Origin: Branchiostoma floridae
Lineage: Eukaryota > Chordata > Leptocardii > Amphioxiformes > Branchiostomatidae
Reading direction: 5' to 3'
Assembly (NCBI RefSeq): GCF_000003815.2
Contig: NC_049991.1
Location: 1,058,613 to 1,122,612, forward strand
Length of the DNA: 64,000 nucleotides
Under the pieces are notes generated by a model that was not told where the DNA came from, did no database searches, and saw nothing but the letters and a program-made list of their open reading frames with translations. Positions 59,501 to 64,000 of the stretch are shown here, piece after piece (within the stretch, counting starts at the first letter, position 1; every line of letters starts with the position of its first letter). Position numbers and translations under genes: made by a program.

Positions 59501-60943
59501 CCGTCAGCAAATTCCCATTGTCGCGAAAACCGCAAAAACACTATTCCAGGAGTTAGAAAGACTGAACTGAGACCGTGAAAAACTGGTTTTTAATGAGATT
59601 ATCGTATGCGAAAGGGTGCTGACACACTTCGTCAACAATAATAACAATAGCAAAACAAACAGTGTGTGGCTTTTACGGCCGTGGACAGCGTCCCCAAGCC
59701 GCCTGTAGCTTCCACCAAGGATTTTTGTCCGTCAAGGTTGACGGATTGGTTTTAAAACTTTTCCGTCAGACGCAGCAAATTTCCGTCAATTGACGGAAAA
59801 ACGGACGCTGGCTCTAAGTAGTGGTGCGTACCTAAACTCAATTTCAGGTTCAGGTCCGGATTCAGGTCCAGCAGTTCAGGTTCAGGTCTGGACTTATAAG
59901 TCCGGACCTGAACCCATCATTGCATATTATGGGCATATTTTTTGAGGGGGAGGGGGGATGGTGCATATAAAATTGCATGTTAGCATGAATTGAAATCTAA
60001 TGTGAAAAATACATGAAAATAATATACAGCCAGTGTAAACACGAAATGTGTTTTGTCTTTTTCCAGTGCAAATTGCACTGTCTATGGAAGGGTTTAGATG
60101 GTTTAGAACAAAATAAGGGAATATAAGTGACAGATAGCTTTTTGCAAGTCCGGACTTGGCTCCGGATATTTAGGTTTTTTTTGGACTTGGACCTAAACAT
60201 TTTTAGGTCCAATTCCAAGTCCGGGCTTTAGGTACGCACCACTAGCTAGAGCCCTGGGACTGAGTCCTCTGGCCAATTTCCCGATTTTTTTTTGCCAAAT
60301 TCAATGACCCCCGTAGGAAGGCCTAGGAAATAGGGTCTGATGTCAGGTACCCTAAAAGTAAAACCACCCCATTGAAAAAAACTGCGTTATCATTGACACC
60401 TTCCCAAAAAAATGTCTTAAACTCCTGGATAACTTTAAAGACCTCATGGATTACTGAAGCTGCATAGTATTAGTAGATCTCTTTATAATCAAATACAGAA
60501 TTATTTTTTCCCCCAACCAAGAACGACCGGATTGCTGTAGCCTCACGAAGCTTTAGCCTTTAGAGAGGGACGTAAAACGGGGGTCCAATGCTCGAGGAGG
60601 TGCCTCGACCACGTTAAACAGCCTCATTACTCATAATTTGGATACCTACTGGCTGGCAAAATACACCAGATGATTATTATTACTATTATTATCATTATTA
60701 ATAAACCATCATAATTACTATAACATTATACGTGAGAAAATCAATGTTAGATTGAAGTAGAAAGTACCAGTCTAGAGACTATCTTTAGTGGTACAAATGC
60801 TCAGGTGGGCTGGTGCCAGCTACCATATGGGAAACACATGTGCACCTTTACTACAGCAGCCAAGATGTCTGTAAGGTTAGACTTCACCGCAAGGCCAAGG
60901 GAGGAAGTATTGTTCTTGGCTTGTCAATTTGTGTGTTTGCATA

Positions 60944-60990
<47 letters not shown>

Positions 60991-61798
60991 CTGTAAGTCT
61001 ACAAATGCATATAAAGTAGAGTATATATGTGTGTGTGAGTCTGTCTGTCTGTCTGTGTGCCAGTATATCTGTGCATCTGTGTGTATTGTGCGCATATGAG
61101 TGTGTGTATGTGTGTGTGTGTGTTACATTAACTGTTGTGTGTGTATGTGTGTGTGTGTTTATTTGTTGTAACGTTATGTGTATGTGTGTGTGTGTGTGTG
61201 TGTGTATCTGCTCTGTGTGTATATTTGTGTGTGTATTCCTACAGGTACAATGCAAAAGAAAAGTTCTATCAGAATGCAATAGATGCAAGTTCTGTTATCA
61301 GTATATGATAAACTATCAGGTATCGTTACATGTATTTTCTTGCAGACGACGCGACGTGGCTGACTAATCTCCAAGCAGACGTTGGGTTGAAAGATCGTAG
61401 CATTTCCGTGGCGACCGAGTCTCTCTGCCTTTCCTAACCCTAAAATATACAGACGTTGGGCACAGAGAGGGGCAGTCTTTTCGAAAATGGGGTTGGCGGC
61501 TGTGAGAGAGAAAACGTGACGATACTCCACCACAACATCTGCTTGAATATTGGCGACGCGACGACTTCCTTACCTTCAAAACTTCCCGCAAGTCGACGGA
61601 GCCGGCACTCGGCGATCTCTTCCGCCGGCTCTCCGACTCGCGCTTTATTCTGTCCTTTAGTTCCTGTATCCGCTCGCTTTCCTCCTGGCTGATGGTGTAG
61701 AAGTTCCACGCTATAAAAGTCTGGAAAAGCAGAATCCCCAGCGCGACGAAGAGTATCCTGCGGTAGCGCAAACACACACGTCTGAGCCGCACCGCCAT
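19926..61798 (-). CDS. XYLT: protein O-xylosyltransferase (XYLT1/XYLT2 orthologue), nine exons
   Basis: Joined CDS: 61798-61574, 43137-42753, 31136-30967, 29892-29690, 28954-28874, 26153-25937, 25584-25408, 21985-21527, 20591-19926, giving 860 residues (human XYLT2 has 865). All introns are GT-AG and every phase fits. The enzyme, a Golgi type II membrane protein of family GT14, transfers xylose from UDP-xylose to Ser of proteoglycan cores, the first step of heparan and chondroitin sulfate synthesis. There is a short cytosolic basic N-terminus, one membrane span at about residues 14-33, and a charged stem to about 160. The GT14 core follows with [76 protein letters not shown] and PTFFARKFE. 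The C-terminal xylosyltransferase domain ends [11 protein letters not shown]. Which vertebrate paralogue is closer was not resolved. Confidence 0.96.
20971..21181. mobile_element. CpG-rich hairpin element (TACTGTAAATGC family), copy A
   Basis: Ends TACTGTAAATGC and GCATTTACAGTA. The interior has palindromic blocks of CGCGGTGG/CCACCGCG type and GCGGCCGCTTCACC. In XYLT intron 8. Other copies: 35626-35843, 36221-36439, 51470-51657 (inverted) and 63361-63575. Confidence 0.88.
21300..21347. repeat. GTAT/AC simple repeat
   Basis: ATGTATGTATGTATGTACAT followed by a short run of ACACAC-type sequence. It lies in XYLT intron 8. Confidence 0.7.
21527..21985 (-). CDS. XYLT: XYLT exon 8
   Basis: Acceptor CTCCAG and donor GTAGGA, phase 0. 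It encodes residues 487-639, starting [19 protein letters not shown] and ending with RLLSLE, matching human [18 protein letters not shown] and RLQSLE. The acceptor lies upstream of the first in-frame Met, so the exon is longer than the Met-started frame suggests. Confidence 0.95.
22735..23020 (+). repeat. dispersed repeat, diverged copy of the 4700-5035 family
   Basis: Shares ATCAAAACCACAGCATGTCC, GTGCAGTATCAAGGTTGGCC and CAGTACCAAATGTTACCGTG-type blocks with 4700-5035 and 33680-33928, in the same order but diverged. The overlapping open frames are not genes. Confidence 0.55.
23573..24115. repeat. 38-bp minisatellite in XYLT intron 7
   Basis: About 14 copies of a 38-bp unit (ACAGTGGAACCTACAGTAGG followed by TCCTACATTACACCAAAC). 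Units alternate GGAGCC/GGAACC and TATACC/TACACC. It starts with an older unit, CATAGAACCTACAAAAGGTC, near 23573. It lies directly beside the exon-7 relic. Confidence 0.93.
24167..24190 (-). pseudogene. 24-bp exon-7 relic with intact splice sites, in XYLT intron 7
   Basis: On the minus strand it reads CTCCAG, then 24 bases encoding SFFQTVLQ, then GTAGGA. It matches the first 24 bases of exon 7 (SFFHTVLE) at 20 of 24 positions, and its end CTACAG/GTA matches the last bases and donor of exon 7. It is phase 0 and would add eight residues if spliced. It is either a partially deleted exon duplicate or a cryptic microexon. It is left out of the main model because other animals have no equivalent insertion. 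Confidence 0.5.
24640..24755. repeat. short tandem repeat, about 45-bp unit
   Basis: Three imperfect copies of AGTTTGTGTACTGTTTTATAG followed by TTAACAGTACAGTATC in XYLT intron 7. Confidence 0.7.
25038..25343 (+). mobile_element. about 300-bp inverted-terminal repeat element, copy 2
   Basis: Begins TTAAGCTAAGGGCACAACCC and ends GGGTTGTGCCTTTAGGTTTA. It is collinear with 48592-48906 and inverted relative to 9325-9594. It lies only 65 bp from XYLT exon 7 (25408). Confidence 0.82.
25408..25584 (-). CDS. XYLT: XYLT exon 7
   Basis: Acceptor TTTCAG and donor GTACGT, phase 0 on both sides. It encodes [30 protein letters not shown] and [14 protein letters not shown] (residues 428-486), including the conserved Cys cluster. 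Confidence 0.97.
25937..26153 (-). CDS. XYLT: XYLT exon 6
   Basis: Acceptor CCTCAG and donor GTAGAG. It encodes [32 protein letters not shown] and YKYTLLPAE (residues 356-427), very close to human. Confidence 0.96.
26399..26462 (-). mobile_element. 36-bp retro-insert flanked by 14-bp direct repeats
   Basis: AATCTCTTTTTGAG occurs at 26399-26412 and 26449-26462. Between them is a 36-bp piece which on the minus strand ends ATAAAAATAAACTCAACTCA, a simple ACTCA-type tail. This fits an extremely 5'-truncated retrotransposon copy with its target-site duplication. Confidence 0.65.
28095..28115. repeat. poly-G tract
   Basis: About 17 consecutive G in XYLT intron 5. A similar poly-C tract lies at about 41091-41104. 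Confidence 0.85.
28266..28650 (+). repeat. dispersed repeat (SINE-like 3' domain), copy 1
   Basis: Contains GAGCAAAGTGAGGAAAGTCA and AAGTGCCTTTCCCAAGGGCA. The reverse complement of the same blocks (GGAAAGGCACTTAACACCAC; TTTCCTCACTTTGCTAAGGT) occurs at 45480-45570. Probably the 3' part of a SINE or LINE; the family was not identified. Confidence 0.55.
28874..28954 (-). CDS. XYLT: XYLT exon 5
   Basis: An 81-bp exon, acceptor CTCCAG, donor GTCTCA (a weak match to consensus). It encodes PIDQLTAFL and [12 protein letters not shown], aligned to human TNEELVAFL and [13 protein letters not shown]. Confidence 0.93.
29351..29630. mobile_element. long hairpin MITE in XYLT intron 4
   Basis: Arms of about 110 bp, 29351-29461 and 29517-29630, are near-perfect inverted repeats (TTGAACAAAGTCTTCTTCGT with ACGAAGAAGACTTTGTTCAA). 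Inner blocks are AGTACAAAATGAAACAAATACTTTCGGT and its complement. The loop is about 55 bp. The right arm ends only about 60 bp from exon 4 (29690). Confidence 0.9.
29690..29892 (-). CDS. XYLT: XYLT exon 4
   Basis: Acceptor CTGCAG and donor GTAAGC. It encodes [29 protein letters not shown] and [15 protein letters not shown] (residues 261-327). These are the most conserved GT14 blocks around the nucleotide-sugar site. Confidence 0.96.
30160..30540. repeat. inverted dispersed repeat in XYLT intron 3
   Basis: Two arms pair: GTCCGAATCAGGTATTCGAA (about 30221) with TCAAATACCTGATTCAGTG (about 30522), and TTCGAATTATTCAATGGAAG with CCATTCAAATAATTCGAA. A single arm of the same family (GGTGTTCTGGACCAGGTCAT; GTATCACACGGGCATCTATG) is at 40800-40975. 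Confidence 0.75.
30580..31010 (-). repeat. 45-bp tandem repeat derived from XYLT exon 3 end plus its splice donor
   Basis: Nine copies of plus-strand ACTAACCTTATCCACATGGA start at 30587, 30632, 30677, 30736, 30781, 30826, 30871, 30916 and 30961. The last is the real exon border. Spacing is 45 bp, except one 59-bp step. On the minus strand each unit is 30 bp resembling the exon end (encoding [14 protein letters not shown] sequence) followed by 15 intron bases starting GTTAGTACATGTTAG. Every copy therefore carries a complete 5' splice site. Reading past the real donor gives VSTC and then a TAG, so using any downstream donor would truncate the protein. A more diverged copy lies at about 29990-30035. 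Confidence 0.95.
30967..31136 (-). CDS. XYLT: XYLT exon 3 (start of GT14 core)
   Basis: Acceptor ATACAG and donor GTTAGT. It encodes residues 205-260 with [20 protein letters not shown] and YYLIHVDK, nearly identical to human. The last 30 coding bases and the donor are the founder of the 45-bp tandem array that fills the start of the next intron (see 30580-31010). Confidence 0.96.
33680..33928 (+). repeat. dispersed repeat with (AC)n tail, copy 2
   Basis: Collinear with 4735-5035: ATAGCATGTCCGGGTCAAAA, CAGTACCAAGGTCACACACC, CATACCAAATATCATTACAA, GACCACAAATATCCAGAAAC, then an ACAC tail. Confidence 0.8.
35103..35157 (+). CDS. nested gene exon 1 (signal peptide)
   Basis: ATG GGG at 35103. It encodes [18 protein letters not shown] plus one base, and the donor is GTAAGG. 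The Leu-rich core is a classic signal peptide. Joined to exon 2 it gives S-G-C-T-S-T, with cleavage likely near Ser-Gly. The exon is too short to appear as an ordinary ORF and was found by phase matching. Confidence 0.75.
35103..40768 (+). CDS. secreted protein with probable parallel beta-helix fold, nested inside XYLT intron 2 (partial)
   Basis: Exon 1 is 35103-35157. Exon 2 starts at 39278 and, after an assembly gap at 39844-40532, coding sequence resumes to 40768, where a GTAAAG donor predicts further exons that I could not find. Exon 1 encodes a signal peptide. Mature sequence begins [19 protein letters not shown], then [20 protein letters not shown]. This is the layout of pectin-lyase-like beta-helix proteins (YV-SG-D...PC-TI-A...DTVY). 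Repeating strands follow: [11 protein letters not shown]-like and [11 protein letters not shown], then [11 protein letters not shown]. There are many N-glycosylation sites (NNTD, NNFT, NGTD, NIT). After the gap there is a Cys- and aromatic-rich part ([24 protein letters not shown]). The function is unknown. It runs opposite to XYLT. Confidence 0.75.
35626..35843. mobile_element. CpG-rich hairpin element, copy B
   Basis: Begins TACTGTAAATGCAGAAACTT and ends TTAAATGCAATGACAGTA. It has GGCGGCCGCTTCACC and CCACCGC blocks. More diverged than copies A and E, with CpG decay to CACCATGAAC. Confidence 0.82.
36221..36439. mobile_element. CpG-rich hairpin element, copy C
   Basis: Begins TACTGTAAATGC and ends GCATTTACAGTA, with GTGGCCACTTCACCGCGAAC inside. 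It lies 380 bp from copy B, in the same orientation, just before the hAT-like element. Confidence 0.85.
36548..38503. mobile_element. 1.94-kb non-autonomous hAT-like transposon with 8-bp target-site duplication
   Basis: The element spans 36556-38495, flanked by CTTTGCTT at 36548-36555 and 38496-38503, identical. Terminal inverted repeats are CAGTGCTGTCTCCAG and CTGGAGACACCACTG. Subterminal GGACGGAAATTTAC pairs with GGGACGGAAATAAATTT in inverted sense. The 8-bp duplication and CAGTG start fit the hAT superfamily. The interior is GC-rich (36900-38450), with short open frames but no transposase signature such as a DDE or BED-type domain. A compact GC hairpin (GCGCCTGCGGCGCTCG; GGGCCTTCGGCCC) is near the right end. 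It lies in the intron of the nested gene. Confidence 0.88.
38998..39185. repeat. (GT)n microsatellite
   Basis: Long imperfect GT run with TATG, TTTG and CCTG interruptions, about 90 bp before the acceptor of nested-gene exon 2. The Cys/Val open frames here are artefacts. Confidence 0.95.
39278..39843 (+). CDS. nested gene exon 2, part before the gap
   Basis: Acceptor CCCACAG, then an open frame of 188 codons running straight into the N gap at 39844. GC content and codon use are clearly coding compared with the flanking introns. It encodes the N-terminal beta-helix segment. Confidence 0.85.
39844..40532. other. assembly gap of 689 N inside a coding exon
   Basis: Coding sequence flanks both sides. 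The frame on the left (position modulo 3 = 1) and the evident coding frame on the right (modulo 3 = 0) disagree for a 689-base gap. Either the gap size is only an estimate or an intron lies inside it. Confidence 0.9.
40533..40768 (+). CDS. nested gene, coding sequence after the gap
   Basis: Read in the frame starting at 40536 it gives [59 protein letters not shown] and [11 protein letters not shown] with no stop, ending at donor GTAAAG (40769). The neighbouring frame carries the stop TAG at 40555. Confidence 0.78.
40800..40975 (+). repeat. dispersed repeat related to 30160-30540
   Basis: Shares GGTGTTCTGGACCAGGTCATAACTT-like and GTATCACACGGGC-like blocks with the inverted repeat in XYLT intron 3. 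Confidence 0.65.
41650..42290. repeat. (CCATCCATTTAT)n tetranucleotide-based satellite
   Basis: About 640 bp of CCCTCCATCCATTTATCCAT-type repeats. Higher-order units alternate ATTTATCC and ATTCATCC. The Ile/His/Pro/Ser open frames over it are artefacts of the repeat. Confidence 0.95.
42753..43137 (-). CDS. XYLT: XYLT exon 2 (stem region)
   Basis: Acceptor CCTCAG and donor GTAAGA. It encodes residues 76-203. Low-complexity stem sequence rich in Ser, Asn, Lys and Arg is followed by [25 protein letters not shown] and [11 protein letters not shown], matching human PKCEIVGKDALSALARA and PRHCQLTGK. Confidence 0.95.
44047..44365. mobile_element. MITE with about 65-bp inverted repeats in XYLT intron 1
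   Basis: Left arm GCTGTGGTCGCGCAGTGGAT...TTTTCAATATTTATGA (about 44048-44115) pairs with the right arm TCATAAATATTGAAAAGTTT...GCGCGACCACAGC (about 44292-44361). The loop is about 175 bp, with no coding sequence. Confidence 0.88.
44450..44770. repeat. dispersed repeat with GTGCACCCA motifs, copy 1
   Basis: Multiple GGGTGCACC/GGTGCACCCA motifs (44470-44560, 44718-44750) flank CATGTTCTTGACATCTAAGTGTT-like sequence. The same arrangement (TTTGTGCACCCAAAATTAGA; ACTCTTGACATCTATGTGTT) occurs at 56780-57060. Confidence 0.7.
45230..45383 (-). mobile_element. tRNA-derived SINE, copy 2
   Basis: On the minus strand: GATGTCCCTGTAGCTAATTG (box A region), GGAGACCCCGGTCCAATCC (box B region), then GTTGGGGCTGCACC, as in copy 1 at 3098-3330. 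Confidence 0.75.
45630..46268. mobile_element. long-arm hairpin element with CACAAACGAC sub-repeats
   Basis: Ends TGCCTAAATACCACAAACGA and TCGTTTGTGGTATTTAGGCA. The inverted arms are about 200 bp each (45630-45835 and about 46050-46268) and include CCGGTTTCAAGATCGAAGC paired with GCTTCGATCTTGAAACCGG. Each arm starts with repeats of ACCACAAACGACCACAAACG. The loop is about 215 bp. No target duplication was evident. Confidence 0.9.
48592..48906 (+). mobile_element. about 300-bp inverted-terminal repeat element, copy 3
   Basis: Begins TAAAGCTAAGGGCACAACCC and ends GGCTGTGCCCTTAGCTTA. It is the best-preserved copy, with a duplicated GTACGTACCGCCTCC area. See copies 1 and 2. Confidence 0.85.
50037..50404. 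mobile_element. AT-rich hairpin element related to 4322-4692
   Basis: Left ACACCAATTTTATTTGTTGTTTCTCGGATT and right AATCCGAGAAACAACACATAAAATT are inverted. A long poly-A (50097-50118) and poly-T (50330-50341) lie within. Confidence 0.7.
50500..51430. mobile_element. non-autonomous transposon with 15-bp terminal inverted repeats
   Basis: CTATAGGGCTTATTC at 50500-50514 and GAATAAGCCCTATAG at 51416-51430 are exact inverted repeats. Subterminal GCCATTTTGGGGTCCA (about 50563) pairs with TGGACCCCAAGATGGC (about 51368). The interior has open frames on both strands (50590-51030 minus; 50871-51158 plus) without a recognisable transposase. Confidence 0.8.
51470..51657. mobile_element. CpG-rich hairpin element, copy D (inverted)
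   Basis: TACTGTAAATCCATTAAAGT to GCATTTACAGTA with TTTCGCGGTAGCAGG and TTCGCGGTGGTTTTAAG inside, inverted relative to copies A, B, C and E. It begins 40 bp after the 50500-51430 element. Confidence 0.85.
52800..52921 (-). mobile_element. tRNA-derived SINE, copy 3
   Basis: On the minus strand: TAGCTCAGCTGGTAGCAGCC (strong box A), GGAGACCCAGTTCAATTCTG (box B), GGTCAGGACATCTCGGTTC. Related to copies 1 and 2. Confidence 0.78.
56780..57060. repeat. dispersed repeat with GTGCACCCA motifs, copy 2
   Basis: Collinear with 44450-44770. Followed at 57070-57125 by three tandem copies of TAGGTAACATAACTATTCCC. Confidence 0.65.
59464..60264. mobile_element. hAT-like element interrupted by a second element
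   Basis: Outer ends CAGGGCTCTAGC (59472) and GCTAGAGCCCTG (to 60256) are inverted repeats. They are flanked by GGACTGAC (59464-59471) and GGACTGAG (60257-60264), an 8-bp duplication with one mismatch. The right terminal repeat is split by an inner element at 59819-60244. The outer interior contains GACGGA-rich inverted blocks (CCGTCAG near 59501; CGTCAATTGACGGAAAAACG near 59784). Confidence 0.75.
59819..60244. mobile_element. inner transposon with 18-bp terminal inverted repeats
   Basis: TAGTGGTGCGTACCTAAA at 59819-59836 and TTTAGGTACGCACCACTA at 60227-60244 are exact inverted repeats. The interior is built of TTCAGGTCCGGA/TCCGGACCTGAA-type palindromes. It lies inside the right terminal repeat of the element at 59464-60264. 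Confidence 0.85.
60945..61240. repeat. (GT)n microsatellites with interruptions
   Basis: Three GT runs (60949-60989, about 61100-61160, 61175-61235) in XYLT intron 1, close to exon 1. The Cys/Val/His/Thr open frames here are artefacts. Confidence 0.95.
61574..61798 (-). CDS. XYLT: XYLT exon 1 (membrane anchor)
   Basis: ATG at 61798-61796 in context CAAAATGGCG. It encodes 75 residues: basic [14 protein letters not shown], hydrophobic [17 protein letters not shown], then a highly charged stem with alternating Glu and Arg. The donor is GTAAGG, phase 0. The layout (RRY, span, W) parallels human XYLT2. Confidence 0.92.
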
Positions 61799-61847
61799 TT
61801 TGAAAAAAAGCTAGAAGGTCAAAGGTGGCCAAGCTTGCGCACAGATA

Positions 61848-61860
61848 AGGGGCGTGGCCT
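61848..61860. promoter_or_regulatory. possible Sp1/KLF-type GC box upstream of XYLT
   Basis: GGGGCGTGGCC, 50 bp upstream of the XYLT start codon. It is a fair match to KLF/Sp sites. There is no TATA box nearby, and the transcription start is not known. Confidence 0.3.
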
Positions 61861-62040
61861 GCTTTGTACACCTGTAACTTTCACTTTTTAATGAGTTCAT
61901 TATGGGGTCCGTATTTCCCCTCAACATACACAACGCTTGTTCTATTGACTTAAGTTATACAAAAAACCGTTAACAGTTAATGAAGTTTTATTGATAGAGA
62001 ACTAACTAATTTAGTCAATGGTGGGTAAAATGTAACGCGG

Positions 62041-62244
62041 TTACTCTCTAAGCAGAGGTTAGGCTCCGGCTGTTTTTTTTCGTCGTTTTTATCGGGCTTT
62101 CTATTTGCCCTTTTTCTTGAAGTACGCCAGCCAACAGGTTTTGACAATACAAGATACAAGACAGAATAGAAATAGAAAGTCCGATAAAAACGACTGAAAA
62201 AACCTTAAAGAACAGCCGGAGCCTAACCTCTGCTTGGAGAGTAG
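62041..62244. mobile_element. hairpin element upstream of XYLT, related ends to the 11-bp-duplication MITEs
   Basis: Arms CTAAGCAGAGGTTAGGCTCC...TTTATCGG(G)CTTTCTATTT and the complementary right arm ending TCTGCTTGGAGAG pair over about 75 bp. The terminal CTCCAAGCAGA resembles the MITE ends at 8435 and 16851. A lone fragment TAATCTCCAAGCAGA is at 61367-61381. GGTAAAATGT occurs at 62024-62033 and 62244-62253. Confidence 0.75.
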
Positions 62245-62253
62245 GTAAAATGT

Positions 62254-63360
62254 GCTAAAGGATTTTTGATTACAGGCAAAACTGTCCAAGAAAACCAAAC
62301 AAGTGACCAGTGAAATCTGGTCCATGTGGTCAAGTGGTCACTATAAATACTGGCGCGTGTTGAAATAATTATCTTGCAATATCAGTGACCACTAAAAAGG
62401 CAGTTGGTCCTGACGTAGAGGTGATCACTTGTACAGGTTTGACTGTATGTATTATTTCTATATATCTAGTTTTAACATTTATTCTGTATTCACCTTTGTT
62501 TTGCAGTTTATCCTTGACCATACAAGAGTCACTGTACTTTTTGTCGTGTCAATAAAACACTTGTAACGCTATATAAATAGCATCTCAAGCAATTCATCAT
62601 ATAACGTTATAACACGTTGTATTGCTTGTCTTGCGGGTTGCGTTACCACGAAGGCAGATAGTGTCCTGCGAGTTGAGAGTCAATGTGCCGCCGCCGGCCC
62701 ATTGCAGGGAGAAATAACGTTAAATCAGAAACAACAGCTCATGAACGGAACTTAATTATCCAGCGTACCAGCTAGCCTTACAAAGTGTGCAGTATCCCCT
62801 TGGAATCAATATCACGCAACATAAAAAGTAGCAACGTTAGGTTAAAAGCGATAAATGGTTGATTTCTTGGTTCTCAGATTTCATTTTACAAAAAAAAAAA
62901 GATGACATGAAAATAACAACACAGTCTGAATTTCTGTGGTAAAACTTCATGTACCAACTATACTGTGTAGAACTATTACACATTGGCCAGTGGTACCAAA
63001 TTCAGTCGCGGGCGCTGGCACGACCTTCCCGGCATAGGCCTAGGAATCATGAAGCTGGCCCGATATGTCTAAAATCGCGAATCAGCCGGGCTACCCTGAA
63101 CAGTAGACGCCGCGGGTTCGCGGAAGGCCACGAGGAAGGTTAGCAAATGGTAGCCTTTCACCTAGAGACAAGGACTTGCTTGAGGTGTTGGTAGCAGATT
63201 GTACACATTTTGGGTTTGATATGCCCCCAGAGGGCGATCGAGTAAAGAAAAACACGCAAACATGTCACTGCAACAAACTGTATATCGCGATATCGGACAC
63301 GCGTTGGGTTAACTCTACATTCACAAAAGCCTTCTACAACGTGTCCTGTATACCGAATGA
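62254..63360. other. upstream region of XYLT, no gene recognised
   Basis: No coding exon could be supported. The open frame at 62949-63143 is GC-rich but has no recognisable family feature. Confidence 0.4.
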
Positions 63361-63575
63361 TACTGTAAATGCAGAAATGCTCGCGGTGGTTTTATGTTCG
63401 CGGTTTTCGCGGTGGCCACTTCACCGCGAATTTAAAACCACCGCGAACATTTTTCCATGGCAGTAAGAGGCTACCGTGCATGGTACTACCACGAACTTCA
63501 ATGAAAAGTCCACGAAAGACCTTTTTCCCGCTACCGCGAAATTAAATCCCCGCAAATTTAAATGCATTTACAGTA
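63361..63575. mobile_element. CpG-rich hairpin element, copy E
   Basis: The best-preserved copy: TACTGTAAATGCAGAAATGC, GCGGTTTTCGCGGTGGCCAC, TTCACCGCGAATTTAAAACC, ending AATGCATTTACAGTA. Most CpG sites are intact. Confidence 0.9.
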
Positions 63576-64000
63576 TATGATTGTAGGTCGGGCCATCCAT
63601 GCACTGAATCAGTGAGCCGGCGTGGTGTCCATGCTATTCCTCTGCAACAATTAACTAATGGAAACATTTTCAATCATCATATCATGAAATACAATCCGAC
63701 AATATCGTGCGGATCGCATCTCCGTTAATTGAATTAATGCGGGCTCTGGGCAAACCGTAATGAATAAAGGTACAACCGATCTGTTTGCAACTGATATGTC
63801 TGCCGGCCTCAGTAATTGGTCTTTCTGTAAATCAATGAGGGCGATCTGAAATTGATGATCACGAGCCATGAATCTTGGCACTATTTCAGTTCCTTCAGGC
63901 GAAGTAGAAACGCAGAGATTGCACAGTGGTGGTATATTTCTCTGGCCAGTATCTTGCACCGCGCTGTTCTCCGTTTTTTGACAGCTACATGTAGCTGAAA
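63576..64000. other. unassigned sequence at window end
   Basis: A minus-strand open frame at 63651-63959 (102 codons) has a coding-like composition but no motif I recognise and could continue beyond the window. It is not called a gene. Confidence 0.3.

Noticed and set aside
61364-61573. Extension of XYLT exon 1 past 61574
   Set aside because: A GTAAGG donor sits at 61573 in phase with exon 2, and the extension includes a MITE fragment and no conserved residues.

Overview
This window is nuclear DNA from an animal. The evidence is split genes with GT-AG introns, two orthologues of vertebrate secretory-pathway enzymes, a non-LTR retrotransposon, tRNA-derived SINEs, many hairpin DNA transposons and several minisatellites. 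Gene structure, repeat density and two runs of N (15015-15114 and 39844-40532) suggest a whole-genome scaffold from an invertebrate deuterostome. A lancelet (Branchiostoma) is my best guess, but that is inference.

Three protein-coding genes can be built exon by exon. (1) On the minus strand, 7510 down to 2905, six exons encode a 367-residue NAGPA (uncovering enzyme), which removes GlcNAc to expose mannose-6-phosphate on lysosomal enzymes. It lacks the long EGF-like/transmembrane/cytoplasmic tail of the human protein. (2) On the minus strand, 61798 down to 19926, nine exons over 42 kb encode an 860-residue protein O-xylosyltransferase (XYLT1/2 orthologue), the Golgi enzyme that starts glycosaminoglycan chains. 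All exon phases join without a break. (3) On the plus strand, inside XYLT intron 2, a secreted protein with probable parallel beta-helix repeats starts at 35103 and runs through 39278-40768. It is interrupted by an assembly gap and is incomplete. The first two genes are both glycan enzymes of the secretory pathway, but nothing in the sequence shows that they are co-regulated.

Layout: 484-1793 is a 43-bp minisatellite; 2905-7510 is NAGPA; 8435-9594 holds hairpin elements; 9625-12943 is an RTE-like retrotransposon with one intact 980-codon ORF and a 12-bp target-site duplication; 14310-15014 is a second array of the same 43-bp minisatellite, running into a gap; 15115-19925 is intergenic with one MITE; 19926-61798 is XYLT, whose introns are full of repeats; 61799-64000 is its upstream region.

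The most unusual feature lies at the 3' edge of XYLT exon 3. The last 30 coding bases plus the first 15 intron bases, including the 5' splice site, are repeated as a 45-bp unit eight more times into the intron. This gives a row of near-identical decoy splice donors. Other notable items are a 24-bp exon-7 relic with splice sites, a 1.94-kb hAT-like element with a perfect 8-bp duplication, a MITE family with 11-bp duplications, hAT-like elements nested in each other, and a five-copy CpG-rich hairpin family.
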